Source of the DNA: Brachypterus glaber
Lineage: Eukaryota; Arthropoda; Insecta; Coleoptera; Kateretidae
Assembly: GCA_958510825.1 (NCBI GenBank)
Contig: OY294052.1
Coordinates: 10,251,816 to 10,315,815 of the forward strand
DNA length: 64,000 bases
Reading direction: 5' to 3'
Both the position numbers and the translations under genes were made by a program. Shown here in pieces: positions 56,001 to 64,000 of the stretch; the stretch's first letter is position 1; every line of letters starts with the position of its first letter. The notes beneath the pieces were generated by a model, which saw only the letters and a list, made by a program, of their open reading frames with translations, was not told the origin of the DNA and ran no database searches.

Positions 56001-58252
56001 AATTATGACATAAAATATTTGAATAACGCATATTTTTTACATTTAAAACAAACATTTTGAGATTTTTCTCATTTTATCTAGGAAAGACGTCTAAATTTTT
56101 ATATTATAAACCATTTTCACACTTCCACCAGAAATAATAAGATTGGCTTATGCTGCACGGAAAAAAAAAATTATAGCTAGGAGCGCTATAACACACATAC
56201 CAAGCAAATTATAATCGCTTATTATATAAATACAAGGCTTTCTCTTACAATTATGGCAGTCAGTGTAAAAATTTATATGAAATACTTTAATTGTTTAGTG
56301 AATAATAAAATATAACAAATAGTATGGCATTTATAGCTTAAATAGATTTAATTATTGTCCGTGCTAATAATTTTTATAATATAATAAAATTTCTATAAAT
56401 TTATAATAGTGCCTGTAATAAATATAATCGTGTCTGTAATATATATAATCGTTTCCAATTTATTTTTAACATTATTAGTTATTGTGTCCCTTATAATCTA
56501 TAGCTTAAATCACTATAATTTGCCACTGTTACCAAATATCTTATAATGTACAGCGCAGAGCCCACTAATTTCTTTCCGTGTGGATGACATCCAGTGGATG
56601 GCATCCGTCTCTACAAGATAGGAAGGTAACAAGTGCCGCAGGCGGTAGATCACGAAATTAAAAGTTTTATTTGACATTTAAGTTAAATTAGGGTCAATTT
56701 AACTCTACCAGACTAACGAAAGGTTAAGCAGAATAATTAGAAAGTTTTATGGACAAAATAATATAAAGCAAGCCAAAATATGTTTTATGCTGATTCGAAA
56801 AACTTATTAAAATATCTAACTAAAAGTGGATAAAAAATCTTGAGGTTCGCTGGTGAATCTGATCAGATTCACTGAACTGCGCTGAGCTCAAATCTGGATA
56901 AAACTTAAATTAATTAAATATTTTATCTGCAAAATAAATAAAAAAGACTTACCATTTAGAATACCACCATAAAAAGCTCTGTTTAAGGCCTGGTGTATTA
57001 AGGGATCACCATATTCAGGAAATTTGCTCATTGTATTTTTGCTTTCATCTTTCTCAGTTTTAGGCTTTCTTCTTGGCCTATATTTATACTCGGGATGGTC
57101 TAACATATGCTGACGTCTCAGTCTTTTAGCTTCGTCTATAAATGGTCTTTTCTCGATTTCAGACAAAATTTTCCACTCGGCTCCTAACAGTTTTGATATT
57201 TCTGAGTTGTGTAACCTTAAACGAAAGGAAAAAGCAACTATTTATAGGTATTACATGTCTTTTTCACCGACTTCCAAAAAGGAGGAGGTTATCAATTCGA
57301 CGTGTGTCTTTGGTTTTTTTTCTTTTTGTTCCCGCATAACTTTAAAACGAATGAACGGAATTTGATGAAACTTTTTGCAACTTAAAGAGGGCATTCATGA
57401 GGTGGTCCCTTTTCAATTTGACGCTCGGATAATGCCGGGTAAGCCGGATAATTAAGATAAATCTAAACATTTTAACGCATTTCACTTCAAAACGGCTTAA
57501 TTTGTTTCTACCATCCAAATTTTTAGAGAAATATCGGATAACTCGGATAAGCCGGATAGTTACTCAAATATTACGGCACACTGAAAAAATTTTAAATGCC
57601 GCTAAACTTGATTCTCTGGACCTGTAACATTAAAATACCAAGAGAAAATGATAAATGTTGTGATTTTACCGTTGTAAAGTTTAACAAGATTTTCTTACGT
57701 AATTTGTTTAAGATAAGGTTGGTTGGACTCTTGGGCTTTTTTTTACTTTTATTTTTTAGAAATTTATCTTTAAGATAATGACGTCACTAACAGTGCGTTG
57801 TGACGTCAGCAGCTTACCGAGATGGAAGGACAACTATAATTTAGCTTAGATGACGTTACAAATCTACAAGTTCTGTGTCTCTAAAAAGTAAAAAATAAAA
57901 AATCCTTAAGTCGGTGCTGCCAATTTCACAGCAAACAATAATAAAATAATAAAAAAATAATTGTTAGTAATTAATTTAGGGAATGGTGAAATTGGCACCG
58001 ACTTAAGTATATTTTATTTTTTACTTTATGAAATTCGTTTTTCCTTTTTGGACACAAAACAAGGCTTGGGCGACATAGTGCGGCGGTGAAAAAATATTAA
58101 ATCTTTTTTACTGGTGAGTGTATTTTTTGTGAGTGCATTCATCCACTTAGTAATGTTTACCTTGGATAATCCCCAGAGATTCTCTTCCTGCGGATTCTGG
58201 ACCAAACCATAAACGCGTTCATCGGGCGCTTGATGTGCCCAGCGTCTGTCAT
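52671..58252 (-). CDS. SoxB-group HMG-box transcription factor
   Basis: Sequence-specific DNA-binding regulator acting in the nucleus. Three coding exons (58252-58161, 57215-56953, 53035-52671) join in phase through GT-AG sites (donors GTAAAC and GTAAGT; T-rich acceptor before the last exon) to give 239 residues. The HMG box spans about residues 5-83. It starts [14 protein letters not shown] (with the wedge Phe-Met pair), continues [28 protein letters not shown] and ends [25 protein letters not shown] and RPRRK place it in SoxB; a start only six residues before the box resembles the Sox14/21 (B2) type. The box is split after Pro30 by a phase-2 intron. Unusual residues are in [13 protein letters not shown], where SoxB proteins usually have a Gln-Arg-Arg-Lys-Met series. 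The tail has no family motif I recognise. Exact orthologue not determined; upstream non-coding exons are not located. Confidence 0.93.
53129..54031. mobile_element. TA-flanked MITE in Sox intron 2
   Basis: 903 bp bounded by TA (53127-53128, 54032-54033). Ends GAGGAAATGCGCCTAATTTC and, inverted, GAGGAAAGTCGCCTAATTTC. The inner motif AATTTCGGATA recurs at about 53153, 53493, 53529 and, in both orientations, near 53803-53822. No transposase. Same design as 17467-18312 with unrelated sequence. Confidence 0.9.
54128..54553. mobile_element. foldback element in Sox intron 2
   Basis: Arms of about 190 bp, each holding two tandem copies of a GCTTTTATTTAAGTGCACT-type segment, meet at a central hairpin with GTCGCGAGATTTT opposite AAAATCTCGCGAC (about 54310-54358). 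Confidence 0.85.
54841..55265 (+). mobile_element. 425-bp MITE, CACGGAAA ends, TG duplication, copy 1
   Basis: Short inverted ends CACGGAAA/TTTCCGTG, flanked by TG (54839-54840 and 55266-55267). The neighbouring tandem unit at about 55535 has the uninterrupted site TAAGTGGATGAAAC. No coding frame. Confidence 0.87.
55266..55800. repeat. tandem repeat of about 270 bp in Sox intron 2
   Basis: Roughly two units with AAACAGAGAGGGGG, CCTTATRCGCGTATGGGGG, GATGTAAAATTTATT, CCGAGTTARGCATGTGTACC and TTCTAAGTATATTTTAAGTG. A further partial unit lies left of the first MITE (about 54780-54840). Confidence 0.8.
55801..56155. other. no gene seen (Sox intron 2)
   Basis: AT-rich intronic sequence. Confidence 0.5.
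56156..56580 (+). mobile_element. 425-bp MITE, CACGGAAA ends, copy 2
   Basis: Same length as copy 1; by eye I count about three differences. Also flanked by TG (56154-56155, 56581-56582). The flanks are unrelated to copy 1, so it is a separate insertion and not part of a duplication. Confidence 0.87.
56953..57215 (-). CDS. Sox exon B: second half of HMG box
   Basis: 263 nt. The acceptor TTTCGTTTAAG is only weakly pyrimidine-rich; the donor is G/GTAAGT. It encodes residues 32-118 and supplies split codons on both sides (Arg31, Glu119). Confidence 0.9.
57266..58028. mobile_element. CCGACTTCC element filling Sox intron 1
   Basis: Third copy of the element at 35364-36200, diverged from it. It takes up about 80% of the 945-bp intron 57216-58160. 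The terminal inverted repeat with GTCGGTGC and GCACCGAC is kept. Confidence 0.85.
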
Positions 58253-58289
58253 TTTTGGTGTTGATAACAGCACAGTACCAACATGCAGA
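58161..58289 (-). CDS. Sox exon A: start codon and first half of HMG box
   Basis: A T-rich acceptor (TTTATTCGATTTTAG) precedes 58289, so a 5' non-coding exon is probable. ATG at 58252; coding 92 nt to the donor AG/GTAAAC at 58161/58160. The frame is open upstream to 58289, so a start in an earlier exon is possible. Confidence 0.88.
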
Positions 58290-58754
58290 CTAAAATCGAA
58301 TAAAGGAAATGGACTGGTGTTTAACGCTAGGTAAACACTGATTTAAATCGCATTATATCGTCCACAATGCAACATTGTTAAAGATCCATTGTCAATTTTA
58401 AGAGAAAAATGTTTTGTTCGATATTTGAATTACGTGCCTTTTAAATTAGAGTTTTTCCATTATCAAAATGTACAATAGTTTTATTGATTGGTTATTTGTT
58501 ATGTAAAATTTTATTAATGGACCTTTTTTCCAAACAAAAAAACTGGATATGAATTCCTTATATATACTGTATACAGTATTAAAGTATTTATACCTATGTA
58601 TGCATTAAAGTTCTTTTTTAAACTCCATTTAACGAGAGAATACGATTCTGACGTCACAGCGCGTAAATTAAAAACACTGTGGTGTAATTAAACCTAATTA
58701 ATAGGACTTAATACATAATTATTATATAGAAAATGTATGTATACAAAAATAATG
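58290..58754. other. no gene seen; upstream of Sox exon A
   Basis: AT-rich. It would hold Sox intron or upstream sequence; no exon or promoter could be recognised. Confidence 0.4.
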
Positions 58755-59168
58755 AATGGCGATTTCTCCCGTTAGATTAGACAGGGATAAAAGTTCTACC
58801 CAAAAAGGATAGAAGACATACATAAACTCCCACTTTCACCCAACCAAACAAATTCTGTATTTGTTCTTTGTTGAACAAATACAATATTTACTTGGCCGGG
58901 CGAAAACTGTAACTATATTATTTTTATTAAAGAAATTACTGGCGCCATCTAAATTTTAGTAGAATTATCTTATTCTACACATTCACATTAGCTATGTTCG
59001 TTCGTGCCGCTCAGTGCTACACTTTCCGGCCAACCAAATAAATACTGTATTTGTTGTATAAAAAACAAATACAGTATTTATTTGGTTGGCTGGAAAGTGT
59101 AGCACAAATGAGATAGAGATAGGGTAGACGTCTTTTGTTTCATAATTCTAGTTGTAGAGAGCTCCATT
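58755..59168. mobile_element. MITE with central hairpin, copy 2
   Basis: Same element as 21980-22345, with a small extra segment near 58800-58845 (TAGAAGACATACATAAACTC) and an extra AAAGAAATT near 58930. The central hairpin is preserved. Confidence 0.82.
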
Positions 59169-60007
59169 AAATAACTTTTTTTTGTGGTCCTGTGTTATTT
59201 CTAGCCAAAGCTAAAGGGTTACATTTCTACTAAAGCCAGAAGTTATATAACATTTTATAAAAAAAATAGTTATAGGAATTATAGTTCTCCGCATGAAAGA
59301 AAGTATTCGACGCAAGAGGGAGGAATCATTTCGGCTCTCTTCTTTCCGCCAAGAGCGTTATCCCACTTGCATTCCAAACATATTTCCCGTAGCCACAGAT
59401 CCGTGCGTCAAACTATACTTCTTAAGATCTTTAGGTCGCTAGCGAAATATGACTTTGTTGTTGTTGTCCCCCTTCAATTTCTGTTTGTTATTTTGTACTT
59501 CCAATAAAATTTAATAACATCTTTATATAAAATTTGAATACAATTTAATTTAAATATAAATTTTGTTTCCCACTAGATATATAAACACACACTATATTTT
59601 GTTTTAATTAACACAACTCGGTTATCACACCCACTCAAACCTAATTCATATATCTCTAATAGACATTCTATTCATGTCATCAAAATGAGAAAAAACAAGC
59701 CGTGAAGATATATAATGCTACGCATTCCATTATATACTATTCCGTGGATTGTATATTGAAATTTTCCTAACGCAAGTTAAAACTATTTAAAACGCAAAAT
59801 AAAATATTGCTGCCAACAAAAAAAAAATACTTTCCCTGTAGGCGGCCTACAGTAGGCCAAGTTACAATAAATGAATCACGAAAAATTAAAAAAATATATA
59901 TCAAAAAAGATTTTTTTTTTCTTAAAAAAAAAAGAATTAAAAAAAAATAAAAAAGACTTTTTTTTAATTTTCAAAAATATTCATTTTTAATAAAACACAA
60001 AAATGTT
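59169..60007. other. no gene seen
   Basis: Low-copy DNA, then a low-complexity A/T-rich tract (about 59815-60000). Confidence 0.5.
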
Positions 60008-60628
60008 GAAAAATAGTATACTGTTTTATTAAGAGAAAAAGTGAAGCTTTTTTTTATTAGTCTGTAGAATTTACAGACGAGTAAAAAAAGCACTTTTTCT
60101 CTGAGTGAAACATACTATTTTTTTCTTCAAGCATCCTATATATTTTTTTAAATATAATTTTTTTATAATTTATTCATAATAAAGTATGTTTTTTTTATTA
60201 AAATAGGCCAATAAAACCCTTTCGAAATAAACCTTCCTTAGCTCATTTTAAATCTTTTTCGTAGGCTAAATCGTACACTTTTCGCGATTTCGATGGTAAC
60301 TTGTCTAATGTAGCATTTGCAATTTCGGAGAGATTTGTAGGTGTATAAACCATATATTCTTCTTCAATCATTTTTAATCAATTTCACACAAAGTTTTTGC
60401 GCAGAATCTCTAGTCAACCACCTGTTTACATAATAAACAAACAAGTTTGAAGTATGGCTGTCATCAAAGGCAAAGAGTGCTGCCGCCAGTGGCGGTTTTG
60501 TTAAATAACTTTTTTTTACGGCGTACAACAATGAACTCATTTTTTTTACTGTAAAAAAAAATAGATCACTTCTAACTAGTGTGTTCAGTTATAAAATATG
60601 AACATTTTAGTACGCTTGAAGAAAAAAT
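60008..60628. repeat. repeat shared with 42150-42795
   Basis: Same order as the 42-kb copy: hairpin, TTCTTCAAGC, conserved body, GCTTGAAGAA. The hairpin lacks the 32-bp tip segment. Confidence 0.82.
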
Positions 60629-61434
60629 GTTTTTTTTTTTTAATTTTAAATTTTTTTGTTTTCGGGGGGAAAACAATAGCGATCTTCCCCTCATAAAACT
60701 ATATTTTTCCTGAAAACTTCAAGTCGATTGGATTATTCGTTCTTGAGTTATCCTGTCCACAAAAAAAGAAACGTGAATTCAGACGAACTGACAGACGGAC
60801 GGACAGACGGGCATTTTCAAAGTTTCTTATTTTATCATGAAACACAGTTGTATCAAAGAATTTACTGTCTAGGACGTTTTTTGGTGATTTTTGAAAATTC
60901 GAAACTAGCGTATAATACTATTCTAGCGCTTACGCGCTGTGAATAGTATGATAATCAATAAACATTCTATAATAGCGATGTAATCGTAATCACCCCTCCC
61001 GCAATCTAAATAACCTTTGTGTGTGTACGTAGGAGCACGGGGCAACTCCTCCAGGATTCCCCCGGGATTTCTTATCACGCTTCGACAGACACGTGACATC
61101 ATACCGCGATAAGCCGATCAACGACATTTGTATGGACTGCGTTTGGCTCCTTTTTAATTATACAATATGAGCCTAAAACTGTTGTCATGACATGTTAGGA
61201 AAAATTATCCTCCCTTGAGTTTTTAAAATACATAGTTGTACAACTAAGTACATAGTAATAATCCAATAAACGCCTGGTCCTGATTTGTGGTAGAGCACTG
61301 GATAGGCAGGTTTGTTAGGGTAGGTAGGTAGTTTACACACTACACAAAAGTTCCTGCGGAACCACTCAAACACCCCACCTACCCACGTATTTAAAAAAAG
61401 CGCAATATAAGGGGTTTTCGATTTAAGTACTTAA
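60629..61434. other. no gene; minisatellite and hairpin
   Basis: A GACAGACGGACGGACAGACG tract (about 60790-60812), a 35-bp hairpin (60915-60949, ATACTATTCTAGCGC opposite GCGCTGTGAATAGTAT) and a GC-richer unique patch (61020-61150). Confidence 0.6.
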
Positions 61435-62609
61435 GGGGTCTTTCTACCTTCAAATTTTAATAATACTTTGTTTTTAAACATTTTTTTATATAGAAGGAAA
61501 AAAATATCATTGTGAAATTTTGTAGGTATGTTTATTTATCCAATACATACAGATAATAAAACAATTACCAGCTTTATTTTATAGATAAACTCAATAATAA
61601 CCCCCGCGTGGCTTTTACTTTATTGAGTGGATAATTATTTATTTTACCCACTCAACTGTCACGTGTTAAATTATTTTCTTGTAAATGTCATTAAAATTTT
61701 TAATAAATATATGAAAGTTATATATTGGATAAAACCTTGTATGGCACTCATGGGTAAACCATTGCCCTCTCGAAAATTAACCTGCGAAGTTAACCACTAG
61801 TACCATAAATAACTATTACATACATTTAAAGAATACAGTTTTTTTAGCGGCCATTTTTTGCATAAATTTTTTTTGAAAAAAAAACATCAGAAAATGGTGG
61901 TCGCCATGATTTGGATCGACTAAAAAAAAAACGAGATATTATTCAGTATTGAAGTCGCTATAGCCCTAGAAGAAATATTTTTGGCCAAAAATAAGAAAAT
62001 GGCAGACGCTTTTCTTGAAAATATTTTCAGTCGATCCAAATGGAGGGACCGTGTTTTGATGTTTTTTTCAAAAAAAAATGGCACAATAAAAACTATTTTT
62101 TTTTGTATTCTTTAAATATACACTGTAAAAAGTAAACTGAATATTCAGTTACAATTTTACTTTAATTTTTGTTAAAAACACTCAACATTTTATGTCCGTC
62201 ACTAAATATTAAAGTACGTGACTTTAGAAACTATAATGTTTTTAACAAAAATTAAGGTAAATTTGTAGAGGATCATAACTTCCTATCCATTTGTAACTGA
62301 GTATTTAGTTGGAACAGGAAGTTATGATCTTATACAAATGTACTTTAATTTTTGTTAAAAACACTATAGTTCTAAAGTCACGTACTTTGTTTAAGGACGG
62401 ACATGAAATGTTGCGTGTTTAACAAAAATTAAAGTACATTTGTATAACATAACACCTTCCGATTTCCCATCCATTTGTAACTGAATATTTAGTTTACTTA
62501 TTACAGTGTAAATAAACATACCTATAAAATTTCACAATGATATCTTTTTTCTTTCTATATATAAAAAAAATGTTTACAAACAAAATATTTTTAAATTTTG
62601 AAAGACCCC
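61435..62609. mobile_element. TTAA-flanked long-IR element, 1175 bp
   Basis: TTAA at 61431-61434 and 62610-62613; inverted ends GGGGTCTTTC. Arms of about 105 bp pair (TATCATTGTGAAATTTTGTA; AGGTATGTTTATTTA and their complements). An internal second inverted repeat carries TTTGGATCGACT/AGTCGATCCAAA. TTAA duplications are made by piggyBac and Kolobok elements; no transposase here, and the ends differ from the 45-kb piggyBac, so it was not mobilised by that one. Confidence 0.85.
62121..62508. mobile_element. nested TA-flanked inverted-repeat MITE, 388 bp
   Basis: TA on both sides (62119-62120, 62509-62510). Ends CACTGTAAAAAGTAAACT and, inverted, CACTGTAATAAGTAAACT, then TTCAGTTACAA. Inside, TTTTTGTTAAAAACACT-type segments and GAAGTTATGATC alternate in both orientations, giving several nested hairpins. 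Confidence 0.85.
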
Positions 62610-62689
62610 TTAAATTATTCTCAGTTAACTGTCAGTTTTAGAATCTCTGATTGGTTAGATTTGACAGCTAACTGAGTATAATCTGAGCC

Positions 62690-62895
62690 TGCCATTAGTA
62701 ACCACAACTTTTGTTTTTGTTTTAGTATGTTTTTGTTTGTCCCCGAGGACCTAATGACGTGCATTTAAAGTCAATTGGTTCAAAAGTCACTCAAATAACA
62801 TTGAGAATGTAGCAACTTGGAAGACGATTTCTGCAGACCGTTAGACAGCCGGACTTTCTAACGAGAGCAATAGGGTTCTACGGAACCCTAAAAAT
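62690..62895. repeat. probable dispersed repeat (GGGTTCTACGGAACCC)
   Basis: ATAGGGTTCTACGGAACCCT and the preceding GC-richer block resemble a repeat motif I know from other insect genomes. There is no second copy in this window to confirm it. Confidence 0.4.
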
Positions 62896-63196
62896 GTTTT
62901 AGAGGCTACAAATAACAATAATATTAAACATATGACAATAATGAATTCTGCAAATATTTTCTATATATTTTTTGTTAATTTTATTATCTATTTGTTACAC
63001 AAATAATGTATATAATTTTTTCCAGTTCCTGATTTTTTTTTGTATATTGTCCATTATTATATTCTCTTCACAGTACGTTAGTGGTGCTAGAAGCTGGTTT
63101 TTAAATTTCTAAAATCAGCAAAAATTACCCTAAATCAAAAACTTATATACCTACACGTCTTTTTTATCAAATTTTGAACAACTTACAAATTTTTCT

Positions 63197-63277
63197 ATCT
63201 ATCCGTCTGTCTGTCCGTCCGTCCATCTATGCATCCGTCCTTTCGTCCATCTATGTCTGTCCGTCTGTCCGTATGTC
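63197..63277. repeat. GTCC/GTCT minisatellite
   Basis: Irregular run of CCGTCTGT, CCGTCCGT and CCATCTAT units. Confidence 0.85.
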
Positions 63278-63534
63278 ACATTTTTTTTAAGCACAATATT
63301 TTAAGGACGAAACAATCGATATGACATTTTCAAAAAAATCAGGTTCGGGGAAAGGAAGGAACCCATCGTTAAAAAAAAACCCTTCAAGGATAAAAAAGTT
63401 ATAGGAGGAGCAACTTAAAAAAAAAAAAATTAAAACAGAAGGAAAATTCCGATAAACTTTTAGCAAACGTTAACTTGTTTGAAAGAAATATTCATACAAA
63501 ATCATAAGGGGCGCTACTTTTTAACATAATAGTT

Positions 63535-63656
63535 ATTATATACCAAGGTAGAGAAGAAATTTTTTATAGCCGAGCATATTAAATCTCGAGCTGCGTAGCA
63601 ACGAGGGATTTAATAGTACGAGGCTATAATAGTCTTCTCTACCGTGGTTTATATAT
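63535..63656. repeat. 122-bp hairpin
   Basis: TATACCAAGGTAGAGAAGA pairs with TCTTCTCTACCGTGGTTTATA. Inner pairing ATTAAATCTCG with CGAGGGATTTAAT surrounds GCTGCGTAGCAA. Confidence 0.8.
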
Positions 63657-64000
63657 TAGTTTTTTCACTACTAGCACTATTTAACTATTTTTATTCAAAT
63701 TTTAAAATAAATTATTATTAGAAATTATATTTCTTGAAATTTTCATAAAAATCAAGTAGCCTTTATCAGTGACCTTTGCTCAAATACTTTGAACTGACGT
63801 TTAAAAATTGAGTTTTTTTTTTATTTTTTTTATAATATTTAGCTAATTATTGATTGTATTAATTATAATTAATTATATTTAATAAATAGAAAGTTATGTA
63901 AAGCTATTTTCTTGGGTTCAGTCAGTAAAAATTGCACAAAGAACTGAAACATCTAAAGTGACAGAAATCAGTTGTTTATAAAATTTACTCCTAATAGGAG
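63657..64000. other. no gene seen
   Basis: AT-rich to the window end. Confidence 0.5.

Noticed and set aside
60728..60946. 72-codon frame containing DELTDGRTDGHFQ
   Set aside because: The motif comes from a GACAGACGGACG minisatellite; nothing else supports coding.
1..64000. CRISPR arrays, bacterial operons, integrated virus or LTR retrotransposon
   Set aside because: No regularly spaced short direct repeats with unique spacers, no bacterial gene organisation, no viral genes, and no paired LTRs with primer-binding sites were found.

Overview
This is AT-rich nuclear DNA of an arthropod, most likely an insect. It has an intron-containing SoxB-type HMG-box gene, a eukaryotic tRNA-Arg(CCT), non-LTR retrotransposon remnants, a tRNA-derived SINE, a piggyBac transposon and many MITE and foldback elements. 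I cannot name the species or order. Host gene content is very low: one protein gene and one tRNA gene are convincing, and almost everything else is repeat-derived.

Layout. 0-0.4 kb: a possible partial reading frame and a TATG microsatellite. 0.67-5.14 kb: a higher-order satellite with an 859-bp unit, ending about 80 bp before the tRNA-Arg gene (5220-5292, minus strand). 5.6-6.26 kb: a 98-bp tandem repeat that recurs at 30.4-31.1 kb. 6.5-13 kb: foldback elements (7705-8857, 10298-10987, 12737-13010), a LINE remnant (9178-9761), a MITE, and a Tc1/mariner-type long-inverted-repeat element (12068-12724). 13-21 kb: mostly unique AT-rich DNA with one 846-bp TA-flanked element. 22-26 kb: MITEs, a GGCTGTTCAAGA element and a truncated SINE. 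27-30.2 kb: three copies of a 250-bp hAT-like MITE family (two more at 40-41.6 kb, two at 51.5-52.4 kb) and a LINE 3' end in a perfect 12-bp target duplication. 32.3-32.9 kb: a second decayed LINE type. 34.2-34.5 kb: a tRNA-headed SINE. 34.8-39.7 kb: three tandem copies of a 1.94-kb unit. 41.6-44.7 kb: nested foldback and hAT-like elements. 44.7-48.9 kb: a mariner-type long-inverted-repeat element split by an apparently intact piggyBac. 52.7-58.3 kb: the Sox gene, whose introns are packed with transposons. 58.7-64 kb: more MITEs, foldbacks and simple repeats.

How the parts relate. The two protein genes with complete reading frames are the piggyBac transposase (594 codons after one predicted splice) and the SoxB-like transcription factor (239 codons in three coding exons, minus strand). 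Their exon phases join consistently, which is the strongest internal evidence for both models. The rest is a layered record of insertions. Several can be dated relative to each other because an uninterrupted paralogous copy lies in the same window: the piggyBac site in the 12-kb element, the MITE at 31.2 kb versus 50.97 kb, the 129-bp insert at 14.6 kb versus 6.5 kb, the TG-flanked MITE at 54.8 kb versus 55.5 kb, and the CCGACTTCC element missing from the third tandem unit.

I found no convincing new multi-gene system. The best leads are an unclassified 425-bp MITE with a 2-bp TG duplication, two unrelated TA-flanked elements that share an architecture of repeated internal TIR motifs, an unidentified 403-bp insert in a MITE, and a piggyBac intron built of nested inverted repeats around an open frame.
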